64,000 bases of DNA, from NCBI RefSeq assembly GCF_019977275.1, contig NZ_AP024650.1:3100001-3164000 (forward strand), read 5' to 3'. The translations under genes were made by a program, and so were the position numbers. Positions 36,316 through 44,847 of this stretch are shown one piece after another. Numbering within the stretch: the first letter of the stretch is position 1; each line of letters starts with the position of its first letter. Source of the DNA: Arthrobacter sp. StoSoilB19 (GTDB taxonomy: Bacteria > Actinomycetota > Actinomycetes > Actinomycetales > Micrococcaceae). The notes under the pieces were generated by a model. It was not told the origin of the DNA. It was given only the letters and a program-made list of their open reading frames with translations, and made no database searches.

Positions 36316-36581
36316 GTGTGGCGAGGAATCGCGATGCGCTCCACAAGATCGGTTATGCCAGGGTTGTGAGTTGCAGCGGGAGCCCTGAAAGCGGTCCCGG
36401 CACAGCGGCGAGTAGGCGATGCCTCTGGTTGTCTGCCGTGAAGATCTTCATCCGCGAAAAAAGAAGTGGCGTCGGCGCCGCTCACTTCATTGACTTGGTG
36501 CTGCCCGCGAGGGGCCGGCGGCACCGAGCGGAATCGGGAGCGCGCCTTACGCCGCGTACCACGGACCGACGCAGGTCGCTG

Positions 36582-37505
36582 TCACAGGAGCAGCGCCTCG
36601 AGCTCCGGAAGTCGGCCGAACAGGTCGGGGAGGCCGCGCACCCCGTTGCGCACAGCCTCGTGCGACAGCGGGAGGTCAGGGCCGGTGCTCGCCTCGACAC
36701 CGGCGAGGCACCGGAGGATGTTCCACCTTGTGTGCCCCAGCCAGCCGCCGATCATGAATACAAACCAGCTTGGACCTGAAGGCGGCAGGGTTCCGTCCCC
36801 CGCGACATAGCCGTCGAGAACCGAGCGGAAAATGCTGGGCTTGATGTCGTCGAAACCACACCCCTTCGCGATGCTCAGCGCGGTCGAGCCGAGCTCACCG
36901 GACAGGTCGAGCATGCCGGAGAGCTCCCAGTCGAGCACCACCGGCCGACGCTCTCTAGTGAGCAGATTCCATGGTTGGATGTCCCTGTGGGTCAGTACGA
37001 CGGGGCCTGGCCGTTCGCAGGTGTCGACGAAGCGGGCAATCTCGAGGAACGTCTCGACGTGAGAAGCGAGCTCGTCGGCCCACGGTTGTCCGGTCGCCGC
37101 CGCCCGCACTGCGAGTTCGGGCCAGTCCCGTGGCACCGGGTCCTCGACCGGCACCTGCGTCCACGGGATGTCGAGTGGATGGACGCGCGCGAGGATCTCA
37201 CCGATCTCAAACGCGTACTCCGCCGACACCGGCGCTTCGGGCAGCTTCTCGCCTTCGACCCATCGGTGAACGAGTGTATGGTGGCTGGCCGAGATCGGCT
37301 CTGGCATCGGAATGCCGGCAGCGAACGCAGCCCGCTCAAACCTGAACACATCCTCGACGCGATAGGTCCAGCGGCGGTCGACGAGGTTCAACTCCTTCAC
37401 CGCGAACGACCCCTGGTCAGTGTCGAGTCGGTACACCCGGTTGGCGAACCCGCCGTGGACACGAATCATCGGCCCGATCGGCGCGCCGAGATGCGAAAGG
37501 TTCAC
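36582..37505 (-). CDS. Aminoglycoside phosphotransferase (APH)-family protein kinase-like enzyme
   Basis: A 307-residue small-molecule kinase of the APH/choline kinase group. Visible motifs are GGFANRVYRLDTDQGSFAVK (nucleotide loop and Lys), the catalytic Brenner motif LTHRDIQPWNLL (Asp and Asn) near residue 172 and the metal-binding VVLDWELSG. The substrate is unknown: antibiotic, choline, homoserine or a sugar are all possible, so resistance should not be assumed. The GTG at 37505 begins MNLSHLGAPI. Codon usage with more G/C-ended Arg and Ser codons, and the flanking VOC-HxlR pair, suggest an accessory stretch. Confidence 0.8.
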   Translation of the reverse strand: MNLSHLGAPIGPMIRVHGGFANRVYRLDTDQGSFAVKELNLVDRRWTYRVEDVFRFERAAFAAGIPMPEPISASHHTLVHRWVEGEKLPEAPVSAEYAFEIGEILARVHPLDIPWTQVPVEDPVPRDWPELAVRAAATGQPWADELASHVETFLEIARFVDTCERPGPVVLTHRDIQPWNLLTRERRPVVLDWELSGMLDLSGELGSTALSIAKGCGFDDIKPSIFRSVLDGYVAGDGTLPPSGPSWFVFMIGGWLGHTRWNILRCLAGVEASTGPDLPLSHEAVRNGVRGLPDLFGRLPELEALLL

Positions 37506-37755
37506 CCACTGATTCTAGGAGCTGGCAGTTCCTTGATACACCGAACTTTCCCGGCCGCTTGCCGGGACCAGGCCAACGAGCTGCGCAAGAAGCGGCAGGC
37601 ACCCGAACCTGGAACAGGACACGTCAGCAAATGACCCGCAAGGCGTTGCCGGGACAACGGGCCCCTCACGCAGGCCGCCGTCGTACCTTTCCGGGCTGCC
37701 GGCGGCGTGACGTAACCGACTGCGACCTGCCGGTTCCGAAGTCTAAACTGGACCA

Positions 37756-38886
37756 ATGACTACAGCAGCTACCCCTTCCGTCGGCCTGGTCGGATGGCGC
37801 GGCATGGTCGGTTCCGTCCTGATGCAGCGCATGCAGGACGAGGGCGACTTCGCCAACATCAACCCGGTGTTCTTCTCCACCTCCAACGCGGGAGGTGCCG
37901 CGCCTTCCTTCGCTGAAGGCGCCGGCAAGCTCGAGGACGCGTTCGACGTCGACACCCTGGCCAAGCTGCCGATTATCGTTACCGCACAGGGCGGCGACTA
38001 CACCAAGCAGGTCCACGGCGAACTGCGCAGCCGCGGCTGGGACGGCCTCTGGATCGACGCCGCTTCCACCTTGCGCATGAATGACGATTCGATCATCGTG
38101 CTGGACCCCATCAACCGCGACGTCATCGACAAGGGCCTGGTCAACGGCACCAAGGACTTCATCGGCGGCAACTGCACCGTTTCCTGCATGCTGATGGGCC
38201 TCGGCGGCCTGTTCAAGAACGGCCTGGTGGAGTGGGGCACCTCCATGACCTACCAGGCGGCGTCCGGCGGCGGTGCCCGGCACATGCGTGAGCTGCTCAG
38301 CCAGTTCGGCACGCTCAACGCCGAGGTCAGCACGGAACTGGACGACCCGGCGTCGGCCATCCTGGACATTGACCGCAAGGTCCTGGCCCACCAGCGCACG
38401 GACATCGACGCGACCCAGTTCGGCGTTCCCCTGGCCGGGTCCCTGATCCCCTGGATCGACGCCGACCTGGGCAACGGGCAGTCCAAGGAAGAGTGGAAGG
38501 CCGGGGTGGAGACCAACAAGATCCTGGGCACCTCGGAGGAAAATCGCGTGATCATGGACGGCCTGTGCGTCCGCATCGGCGCGATGCGGTCGCACTCCCA
38601 GGCTTTGACGCTCAAGCTCCGCGAGGACCTGTCCGTCGCCGAAATCGAAAAGCTCCTGGACGAGGACAACCAGTGGGCCAAGGTCATTCCGAACACCAAG
38701 GAAGCCTCCATGGCGGAGCTGACCCCCGTGGCCGCCTCCGGCACCCTGGACATCCCGGTGGGCCGCATCCGCAAGATGGAGATGGGCCCGCAGTACATCA
38801 GCGCCTTCACCGTGGGCGACCAGCTCCTCTGGGGCGCCGCCGAGCCGCTGCGCCGCATGCTCAACATCGCCACCGGCAACCTGTAA
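37756..38886 (+). CDS. asd: Aspartate-semialdehyde dehydrogenase (E. coli type)
   Basis: Reduces aspartyl phosphate to the semialdehyde for Lys, Met, Thr and diaminopimelate synthesis. The 376-residue protein has [20 protein letters not shown], the active-site Cys in [15 protein letters not shown], and [12 protein letters not shown] with the catalytic His late in the chain. These match the proteobacterial long form of Asd, not the shorter form usual in mycobacteria, corynebacteria and Streptomyces, and no lysC gene lies beside it. The start is fixed by TAAACT (37744-37749) 6 nt before the ATG. A terminator follows at 38905-38968. Confidence 0.94.
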   Translation: MTTAATPSVGLVGWRGMVGSVLMQRMQDEGDFANINPVFFSTSNAGGAAPSFAEGAGKLEDAFDVDTLAKLPIIVTAQGGDYTKQVHGELRSRGWDGLWIDAASTLRMNDDSIIVLDPINRDVIDKGLVNGTKDFIGGNCTVSCMLMGLGGLFKNGLVEWGTSMTYQAASGGGARHMRELLSQFGTLNAEVSTELDDPASAILDIDRKVLAHQRTDIDATQFGVPLAGSLIPWIDADLGNGQSKEEWKAGVETNKILGTSEENRVIMDGLCVRIGAMRSHSQALTLKLREDLSVAEIEKLLDEDNQWAKVIPNTKEASMAELTPVAASGTLDIPVGRIRKMEMGPQYISAFTVGDQLLWGAAEPLRRMLNIATGNL

Positions 38887-38901
38887 GCCCTAGAGCTGCC
38901 C

Positions 38902-39918
38902 TTAAAAGCGGCCCCTGCCCACACGGACGGTGCTCCCCAGCGCCGTTCCTGCGGGCAGGGGCCGCTTTGGTGTTCCGGGCTGTCCGAGGAACGCCGTCAG
39001 CCGGGCACGGAGCTCCCCGGGCCGGTCCAAGTGATTCCAGTGCAGCCTGAAGACCCGCCACCCGGCCTCCACAAGCGCATTTTCCCGCCAACGCTCCGCG
39101 AGCAGCACTTCCTGTGTCGGTTTGTGGTCCGTGTATTTGACGGCGCCGTCAAATTCGACGATCACCCGGGTTTCAGCATCGGCGAAGTCTGCCCGGAAGA
39201 GGCCCGCAGTCGTCGTGATCTCCACCTGTGGCTTGAATGTGGCCAGACCGAACGAGCAGAGCAGCAGCCTGGTCCTGGTCTCCCCGGCCGATTCCGATCT
39301 CGCATCCAGAACCTGCAGCAGGTCCGAAGCGCGCCTGCCCCCGCGCGTGACATGGCTTTCCTCCAGCAGCCGCCGCATGGTGGCCAATGATGCGCCCTTG
39401 CGGAGGGCGTGGTCGCCGATGACGGCAGCCTTGTCGAGGGGCAGGGTCCGGGCGCAGTCCAGCACGGTCCTTTCGATGGAAGTGGTCAGGATTTCGCGTC
39501 CGTCGGGCGTCCACAATGAAGCCAGTTCTTCTTCTGTGAGCGGGAGGCGGTGGGTCTGGACGTCCTGGCCGGCGCTGGCCCGCGAATTGGAGTACTGCGT
39601 TGTCACGTGGACCAGGGATCCGGCGTTCCACACATGGCAGCCGTGCAGCCGTGCCGCGCTCGCATGGCTGTAGCGGGCCCGTCCCGAGGTCGACTCAAAG
39701 TGCGCCATGATTCGGAGCTGGTCCCGGTCCCACGGTTTTATGGTGTTCCAGTGTGCGGCAAGGACATATGCTCCCCGCCGCACGCGGAGCAGGGCACCGC
39801 TCTTCACTGCTGTCACCACCCGGTCATCCAGCCCGGCAGCGGCCAGCTGTGCGGTGGAGGCAACGGCTCCTTCAGGCCAGCGATCGTGAACCAGGGCACG
39901 TACTGTCTCGGCTTTCAT
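38902..39918 (-). CDS. AbiEi-like N-terminal domain fused to a DUF559/VSR-type nuclease-like domain
   Basis: A 338-residue protein. The N-terminal part (about 15-75) resembles the winged-helix AbiEi_4 antitoxin domain (STAQLAAAGLDDRVVTAVKS, LLRVRRGAYVLA); the C-terminal part (about 235-315) has the DUF559 nuclease-like signature RADFADAETRVIVEFDGAVK and ENALVEAGWRVFRLHW. This architecture is frequent in actinobacteria; the C-terminal fold is related to very-short-patch-repair endonucleases. No AbiEii toxin gene is adjacent, so it is not a complete type IV toxin-antitoxin system. Its 3' end overlaps the asd terminator. True function unknown. Confidence 0.8.
   Translation of the reverse strand: MKAETVRALVHDRWPEGAVASTAQLAAAGLDDRVVTAVKSGALLRVRRGAYVLAAHWNTIKPWDRDQLRIMAHFESTSGRARYSHASAARLHGCHVWNAGSLVHVTTQYSNSRASAGQDVQTHRLPLTEEELASLWTPDGREILTTSIERTVLDCARTLPLDKAAVIGDHALRKGASLATMRRLLEESHVTRGGRRASDLLQVLDARSESAGETRTRLLLCSFGLATFKPQVEITTTAGLFRADFADAETRVIVEFDGAVKYTDHKPTQEVLLAERWRENALVEAGWRVFRLHWNHLDRPGELRARLTAFLGQPGTPKRPLPAGTALGSTVRVGRGRF
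38905..38968 (+). terminator. asd terminator, inside the end of the convergent gene
   Basis: A perfect 16-bp stem (AAAGCGGCCCCTGCCC and its complement) around a 32-nt loop, with a TTT at the end of the right arm. It lies wholly within the last codons of the AbiEi-like gene, whose stop is at 38902, so the hairpin is coding on one strand and a terminator on the other. Confidence 0.8.
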
Positions 39919-40048
39919 CGTTCAAGCGTCGCTGGCGTGCAGGCATGGTGACAGCCGCCCCCACCGCCATGTGGATTGTCGGTAGCCTGAGCGGCCCTTG
40001 CCCGCAATACCGTTGCTGCCCAGCACCGGTTATGCGGGGCAGCACCGC

Positions 40049-41152
40049 TCACGTGGCAAGGAACGTTAGATACCGCCGGGCGGCCCTGGTGAGGGCTGCC
40101 TGGGCTGCCGGCCCCAGCTGCCGGGTCTCGTCGAAGAGTTCGGGCACGACGGCGGCACTGCTGCCCGTGCCCTGGAGCGCCCAGGTGCCGACCACCTTCC
40201 CCGCCGCAACCACCGTCTTCTTGAAGACTCCGTTGCCGCCGGGAACTATCAGGTCCGAATGCTCCGGCGCCAGGACGGGAGTCCGGTCCGTGTAGCCGAG
40301 GACGAACTCATCGAACCCGGGCAGCAGGTGAAGGGAGCGGCCTCCGGGAACACCGGAATCCAGGAGGGATGCCACCTCCGGTGAGAGCCAGTAGCTGGTG
40401 CCATCGATGTCCAGCTCCACCAGTTGGCCCTGCACGTGCTGGAACGCGGCGCGCACCTCGGTCAGCGGCAGCTGGGTCCACCAGGCAAAGTCGCGCACGG
40501 TGGCCGGGCCATGGCTCCGGAAGTACCGAACCATGAACTCGCCGATGGCCTCCTCGCGCCCAGGAAGGCGGGACGCCGGAATCCACTCGTCGAAAGCCGC
40601 GATCAGCTGCTGGTTACCCGAAAGCGGCCCCGGCACCAGCCAGCCGTGCCGGCACAGCGTACCCAGGAGATGGATGCCGCGCTGGCCCTGCGTTGGCTGG
40701 CCGCCGGCGTCGAAAACCTTGAACAGCCCGGAACGGCTGACGGGACCATCGGCCAGGATGCGGTCCAGCGCCAGGTCGCGCGCCTTCTCAACATCAGCCC
40801 AGGCAATCTCCAGCTGCCGGTGCCTGGCCGCAATGCTCCGGGTAAGCCGCTCGGCGGTGAGGTCCAGCATCCAGCGCAGGTCCTCGGGGGCAACCAGGTG
40901 CAGCGTTCCACGCATGGGCCACGACCGGACCACACTCCCGGAATCGATGGCAGTGCGGACGTCGGCGATCCCCGCACCGGGTACCCGGACCCCCACTGCC
41001 CACAGCGCCGCCGGCAGGTCCTGCGCCTGCATGGCGGTCATCCACCGGACCAGTTCCGGTACTGAGGCGGCACCGTCCCCGGTGAGACGCTGCGACACCA
41101 GCCGGAGCCTGCCGATCATCCTGTGGTCGCGCACGGAACCAGATGCAGCCAT
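40049..41152 (-). CDS. AlkZ-like winged-helix DNA glycosylase family protein
   Basis: A 367-residue protein of the HTH_42 (PF06224-type) family. After a 30-residue N-terminus, it shows the segment MQAQDLPAALWAVGVR, in which Q-A-Q corresponds to the catalytic QxQ motif of Streptomyces AlkZ, a glycosylase that unhooks azinomycin crosslinks; the E. coli homologue has QxD. Conserved PMRGTLHLVAPEDLRWML and LLPGFDEFVLGYTDR follow. It probably repairs bulky or alkylated DNA, though activity is inferred from the motif. The start is supported by TAGGAT (41159-41164) 6 nt before the ATG. Confidence 0.85.
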   Translation of the reverse strand: MAASGSVRDHRMIGRLRLVSQRLTGDGAASVPELVRWMTAMQAQDLPAALWAVGVRVPGAGIADVRTAIDSGSVVRSWPMRGTLHLVAPEDLRWMLDLTAERLTRSIAARHRQLEIAWADVEKARDLALDRILADGPVSRSGLFKVFDAGGQPTQGQRGIHLLGTLCRHGWLVPGPLSGNQQLIAAFDEWIPASRLPGREEAIGEFMVRYFRSHGPATVRDFAWWTQLPLTEVRAAFQHVQGQLVELDIDGTSYWLSPEVASLLDSGVPGGRSLHLLPGFDEFVLGYTDRTPVLAPEHSDLIVPGGNGVFKKTVVAAGKVVGTWALQGTGSSAAVVPELFDETRQLGPAAQAALTRAARRYLTFLAT

Positions 41153-41224
41153 GCGCCCATCCTAGGCCGGGGACCGCGGTGGCGGGATGCCTACAGTTCC
41201 AGCGCGCCTACAGTTCCGGGATGC

Positions 41225-42292
41225 CTACAGTTCCAGGCCGATGAGCAGCGGCTCCGGGTGCAGCTGGATGCCAAAGCGGCGTTCGACGCCGGCCCGCACC
41301 TCCCGCGCCACAGCCACCATGTCGGCGGCGCTGGCTGAGCCGCGGTTGGTGATGGCCAGGGTGTGCTTGGTGGACAGTGAGGCGCGGCCACCGGCCACGC
41401 CATCCGGTTCCAGGCCAAAGCCCTTGCCGAACCCAGACTGGTCGATCAACCACGCGGCGGAAAGTTTCACCAGTCCGTCCTGGCCTGCCGGATACCGTGG
41501 CGCTGCTTCGGGCAGCGTGTCCGCGACAGCGGCCGGGACGATGGGGTTGGTGAAGAAGGAACCCGTGGAATACGTATCACGGTCGGCGGCGTCCCACACC
41601 ATGCCCTTGGAGGCACGCAGCCGGAGCACTTCACGGCGGACGTCGTTGGCGTAGGCGCGCTTGCCCACCTCCACCCCGAGGGATCGGGCCAGTTCGGCGT
41701 AGCGGATGGGGGCGCTCATCCGTCCCAGCGGCAACTGGAATTCCACAGTGAGCACCACGTACCGGGGCGAGCCGTTGACGGTGGTCTGCTTGAGGATGGA
41801 ATCCCGGTAGCCGAACTTCAGTTCGGAGTTGGTGAAGGTCTGCACGGCGTTGCGTTCCCGGTCCCAGGTGCGCACGGCGGCAATGGTCTGCGAGACCTCA
41901 GAGCCGTACGCCCCCACGTTCTGGACCGGCGTGGCACCCGTTGAGCCGGGGATCCCGGACAATGCCTCAATCCCGGACCACGCGTGGCGGACGGCGTGCT
42001 CCACGAGCTTGTCCCAGTTATGGCCGGCCTGGACCACCACTGCCACGCCACCGCACGAGTCCTCGGCGTTGACCGTGAACCCCTCCGAGGCGATCCTGAC
42101 AACGGTCCCGGGGAACCCGTCGTCGGACACCAGGAGGTTGGACCCGCCGCTGATGATCAGGACCTGCTCGCCGGCCGCGTCCGCGGACCGGACGGCGTCG
42201 ATGATCTCTGCCTCGCTCCGGGCCTCAATGAACTTGCCGGCGGGGCCGCCGACGGCGGACGTGGTCAGGGAGGAAAGCAGGGTGGGAGTCAC
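41225..42292 (-). CDS. murB: UDP-N-acetylenolpyruvoylglucosamine reductase
   Basis: FAD enzyme that makes UDP-MurNAc for peptidoglycan. The 355-residue protein has the FAD-binding LIISGGSNLLVSDDGFPG, SGIPGSTGATPVQNVGAYGS, the FGYRDS motif with the catalytic Arg, STGSFFTNPIV with the proton-donor Ser, and the C-terminal catalytic Glu in HPEPLLIG. This is a type I MurB, as in E. coli. The GTG at 42292 is 9 nt after TAGTAT (42302-42307), so it has its own promoter right after the MFS stop with almost no 5' UTR. Confidence 0.96.
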   Translation of the reverse strand: MTPTLLSSLTTSAVGGPAGKFIEARSEAEIIDAVRSADAAGEQVLIISGGSNLLVSDDGFPGTVVRIASEGFTVNAEDSCGGVAVVVQAGHNWDKLVEHAVRHAWSGIEALSGIPGSTGATPVQNVGAYGSEVSQTIAAVRTWDRERNAVQTFTNSELKFGYRDSILKQTTVNGSPRYVVLTVEFQLPLGRMSAPIRYAELARSLGVEVGKRAYANDVRREVLRLRASKGMVWDAADRDTYSTGSFFTNPIVPAAVADTLPEAAPRYPAGQDGLVKLSAAWLIDQSGFGKGFGLEPDGVAGGRASLSTKHTLAITNRGSASAADMVAVAREVRAGVERRFGIQLHPEPLLIGLEL

Positions 42293-42314
42293 CCATCAAC
42301 AATACTAGGGAAAC

Positions 42315-43589
42315 CTAGGCGGGCTTCCGGGCCACCGGGGACAGCACGAAGCTCACGGCCAGCATCACCACCACGGCAAGGAGCGAGTGCAGGATGCCCA
42401 CGTGTTCGGCCAGCAGGCCCAGCAGCGGCGGCCCGCACAGGAACGCCCCGTAGCCGATGGTGGACACCACCGATACCCGGGCCGCTGCCTTCGCGGGATC
42501 GTCGGCTGCTGCGGACATGCCCACCGGGAAGCCCAGGGACGCACCCAGGCCCCACGCGGCGAGGCCAACATAGGCGAGCAACGGCGCCGGGGCGAACACG
42601 AAGACGGCCAGGCCCAGGACAGCCATCGCAGCGCACCAGCGCATGACGGGTACCCGCCCAAACCGGTCCAGCAGCGGCGTCCCGGCGAACCGGCCGATGG
42701 TCATGAACGTGACAAACAGGCCGTATCCGGCGGCGCCGGCGGCATCGCTCTGGCCGTGGCCGTCCGCCAGGGCCAGGGCCACCCAGTCCCCCGCGGCGCC
42801 TTCGGCAAGGGCGAGGCCGAGCACCAGGACGCCCAGCAGCAGTGTCCGGCGGTCCCGCCACGCCTGCGCGATCTTGCGCTTGTTGTCCAGCGGCGCCTCC
42901 GCCGTGCTCCCGGCGCGGATCAGGGGGATGGGGCCCGTGATGGGGTCTTCGAAGTTGTCCGGGGAGTAGGTGCGCTCCCCCGCCACCGGGGTGACGTCGG
43001 CGCGGAACCAGGACGCCGCCGTCGCCACCGACACGGCCACCACGGCCCCCGCCGCCGCAAGGTGCCAGAACACTGGCAGGGACACTGCCGCCGCAGCGGC
43101 ACCAAGACCCGCACCCGCCACCGTGCCAAGGCTGAAGGCACCGTGGAGCCGGGGCATGATGTGGCGGCCCACTGCACGTTCCACGGCTGCGCCTTCCACA
43201 TTGGACGCGGTGTTCCAGCTCCCCGTCCCCAGGCCGATGATGGCCAGGCCTATGGCCGTTGCCACCGGGCTTGCCAGCACGGTTGTGCCAAAACCGGCGG
43301 TCAGCAGCCCGGCCCCCACCATGATGCTGCCGGTGCGGATGGTCCGTTTGGACCCCAACCGCAGGACGATCAGCCCGGAGGCCGAGACAGAGGCGAAGGA
43401 GCCCAGCGTCATGCACAGCAGGATCACGCCGATGTTGCCCGGGCTCAGGTCCAGCGCGTCCCGGATGGCGGGCAGCCGGGACACCCAGGAGGCGAACGCC
43501 AGGCCGCTGGCGCCGTAGGCCACCACGACGGCGTTGCGCCAGTGGGCGACCTGGGCGGCGGTAGCCCCGGTTTTGGGAGCGGAGGTCAA
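42315..43589 (-). CDS. MFS transporter (YbjJ-like)
   Basis: A 424-residue membrane protein with about 12 predicted TM helices. The N-terminal half carries FASWVSRLPAIRDALDLSPG and the motif-A-like LRLGSKRTIRTG; the C-terminal half repeats it (LLDRFGRVPVMRW). It is most like the YbjJ/fucose-permease-like group; the substrate is unknown. The TTG start at 43589 gives MTSAPKTGAT and no better start is in frame. It ends 23 nt before murB, which has its own promoter. Confidence 0.82.
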   Translation of the reverse strand: MTSAPKTGATAAQVAHWRNAVVVAYGASGLAFASWVSRLPAIRDALDLSPGNIGVILLCMTLGSFASVSASGLIVLRLGSKRTIRTGSIMVGAGLLTAGFGTTVLASPVATAIGLAIIGLGTGSWNTASNVEGAAVERAVGRHIMPRLHGAFSLGTVAGAGLGAAAAAVSLPVFWHLAAAGAVVAVSVATAASWFRADVTPVAGERTYSPDNFEDPITGPIPLIRAGSTAEAPLDNKRKIAQAWRDRRTLLLGVLVLGLALAEGAAGDWVALALADGHGQSDAAGAAGYGLFVTFMTIGRFAGTPLLDRFGRVPVMRWCAAMAVLGLAVFVFAPAPLLAYVGLAAWGLGASLGFPVGMSAAADDPAKAAARVSVVSTIGYGAFLCGPPLLGLLAEHVGILHSLLAVVVMLAVSFVLSPVARKPA

Positions 43590-43619
43590 CGGGTGCAGCC
43601 CATCATCACCAAGCGCGCA

Positions 43620-44057
43620 TCAGGACAGCTTGACGAGGGCCTGGGCCTTCATCAGGACCTTCTGCCCTGCGGAGACAACGGTGAGGTCAACGCGGGCGGT
43701 GCGTGCGTCGGCGTCGAGCTTTCCGATGGTGCCGCTGACTTCGATGGTGGCGCCGGGCTGGTCCGTTCCGGTGGTGTCCGCGACCAGGACCGGCTTGGTG
43801 AAGCGGGTCTGGAAATCGACGACGGCGGCGGGGTCGCCTGCCCAGTCGGTCACCAGCTGGACGGCTGAGCCCATGGTGAACATGCCGTGTGCGATGACGC
43901 CCGGCAGCTCCACGCTGGTGGCAAAGGCCTCGTTCCAGTGGATGGGGTTGAAGTCGCCGGAGGCACCGGCGTACTTGACCAGGTCCGTGCGGGTGACCTC
44001 GATGGTGCGGCTCCCGATTTCCTGGCCGGCGCTGAGTTCATTGAAGCTGGGGCTCAT
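43620..44057 (-). CDS. hadB: (3R)-hydroxyacyl-ACP dehydratase subunit HadB-like (MaoC)
   Basis: A 145-residue hot-dog fold protein with the hydratase-2 motif: GDFNPIHWNEAFATS, in which Asp and His (Asp-x4-His) are the catalytic pair, and HGMFTMGSAV. HadB pairs with HadA to dehydrate beta-hydroxyacyl-ACP in fatty-acid elongation. The start is 3 nt after the HadA stop. In mycobacteria the homologous genes serve mycolic acid synthesis; this organism shows no sign of mycolates, so a role in ordinary fatty acids is more likely. Confidence 0.85.
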   Translation of the reverse strand: MSPSFNELSAGQEIGSRTIEVTRTDLVKYAGASGDFNPIHWNEAFATSVELPGVIAHGMFTMGSAVQLVTDWAGDPAAVVDFQTRFTKPVLVADTTGTDQPGATIEVSGTIGKLDADARTARVDLTVVSAGQKVLMKAQALVKLS

Positions 44058-44059
44058 GG

Positions 44060-44521
44060 TTACTGTCCCTCTCCGCGGACCAGGATGGATGACGTGGTGG
44101 TGGTGACCGGTTCCCGTGAACCGCCGGAACCGAGGGCGAAGATCTCCGAGCGGGTGGTGATCATGGCACCGCCGCCCATGGCCCGGACGCCGTCGACATG
44201 CAGTTCCGCGACGAGGCGGTCCCCGGCAATGATGGGCCGGTGGTGGGTGAAGCGCTGGTCCGCGTGGACCACGCGGGAGAAGTCGATGCCGGATTCCGGA
44301 TCCTCGATGAGCTGGGCGTCGGCCCGCTGGGCGATGATGATCGCGAAGGTGGGCGGCGCCACCAGGTCCGTGTGGCCCAGCGCCTCGGCGGCGTCGACGT
44401 CGAAATGCGCGGGGTGGGTGGCCTTCACGGCGCGGGCGAACTCGCGGATTTTCTCGCGGCCAACGTCGTACACCTCTGCGGCAGGGTAGCTTCGGCCCTG
44501 CAGATCCGGATTGATAGTCAT
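44060..44521 (-). CDS. hadA: (3R)-hydroxyacyl-ACP dehydratase subunit HadA-like (MaoC)
   Basis: A 153-residue MaoC-like hot-dog protein of the substrate-binding HadA/HadC type: it has REKIREFARAVKATHPAHFD and LVAPPTFAIIIAQRADAQLI but lacks the catalytic Asp-x4-His pair, which HadB supplies. Start at 44521 is supported by TAGGCT (44529-44534) 7 nt upstream, predicting a leaderless mRNA for hadA-hadB. In mycobacteria the hadABC genes lie near rpmG, tRNA-Trp, secE and nusG; here they are instead next to murB. Confidence 0.83.
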   Translation of the reverse strand: MTINPDLQGRSYPAAEVYDVGREKIREFARAVKATHPAHFDVDAAEALGHTDLVAPPTFAIIIAQRADAQLIEDPESGIDFSRVVHADQRFTHHRPIIAGDRLVAELHVDGVRAMGGGAMITTRSEIFALGSGGSREPVTTTTSSILVRGEGQ

Positions 44522-44587
44522 GGATTCCAGCCTATCGCCCGCGTGTTGGCGGGCAGAAAAGGCCCGCCGCAACCGTTACGGCGGGCG

Positions 44588-44812
44588 CTACCGGCGCAGG
44601 TTCTTCCGGATGGCCTGGCCGCGGACCACGATGCCCACGACGTGCAGGACAAGGCCCAGTCCGATCAGCGGCAGGGAGGCCCAGGCCAGCGTTTGGTTGC
44701 CGCCGGTGTTGCCGATGATGTTCAGGATGATGCCGACGGCGATCAGTCCCATCGCGCTGAAGACCAGGACTTTGTAACGGGTTGGCGCGGTGGCCCAGAA
44801 TTCGTTCAGCAC
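44588..44812 (-). CDS. 74-residue two-helix membrane protein
   Basis: A small protein (MLNEFWATAPTRYKVLVFSA...) with two predicted TM helices separated by a short polar loop and ending in basic residues (RGQAIRKNLRR), so the C-terminus is probably cytoplasmic. The GTG start at 44812 is preceded by TAGACT (44819-44824) with a 6-nt gap, matching the leaderless pattern. No family recognised, function unknown. Upstream of hadA on the same strand but separated by hadA's own promoter. Confidence 0.75.
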   Translation of the reverse strand: MLNEFWATAPTRYKVLVFSAMGLIAVGIILNIIGNTGGNQTLAWASLPLIGLGLVLHVVGIVVRGQAIRKNLRR

Positions 44813-44847
44813 CGTGCAAGTCTACCCGCCGGGCCTGCCGGATCCCG

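Noticed and set aside
36316..36581. Short open frames in the gap after the HxlR gene as genes.
   Set aside because: No family motif, no ribosome binding site and no promoter; composition is not protein-like on either strand.
36582..37505. Calling the APH-family gene an antibiotic resistance gene.
   Set aside because: Only the general kinase motifs are visible; the family includes many non-resistance kinases and no resistance neighbours are present.
43620..44521. A direct role of hadA/hadB in mycolic acid synthesis.
   Set aside because: No other mycolate genes or mycolate-specific enzymes appear in the window and the genome looks like Micrococcaceae.
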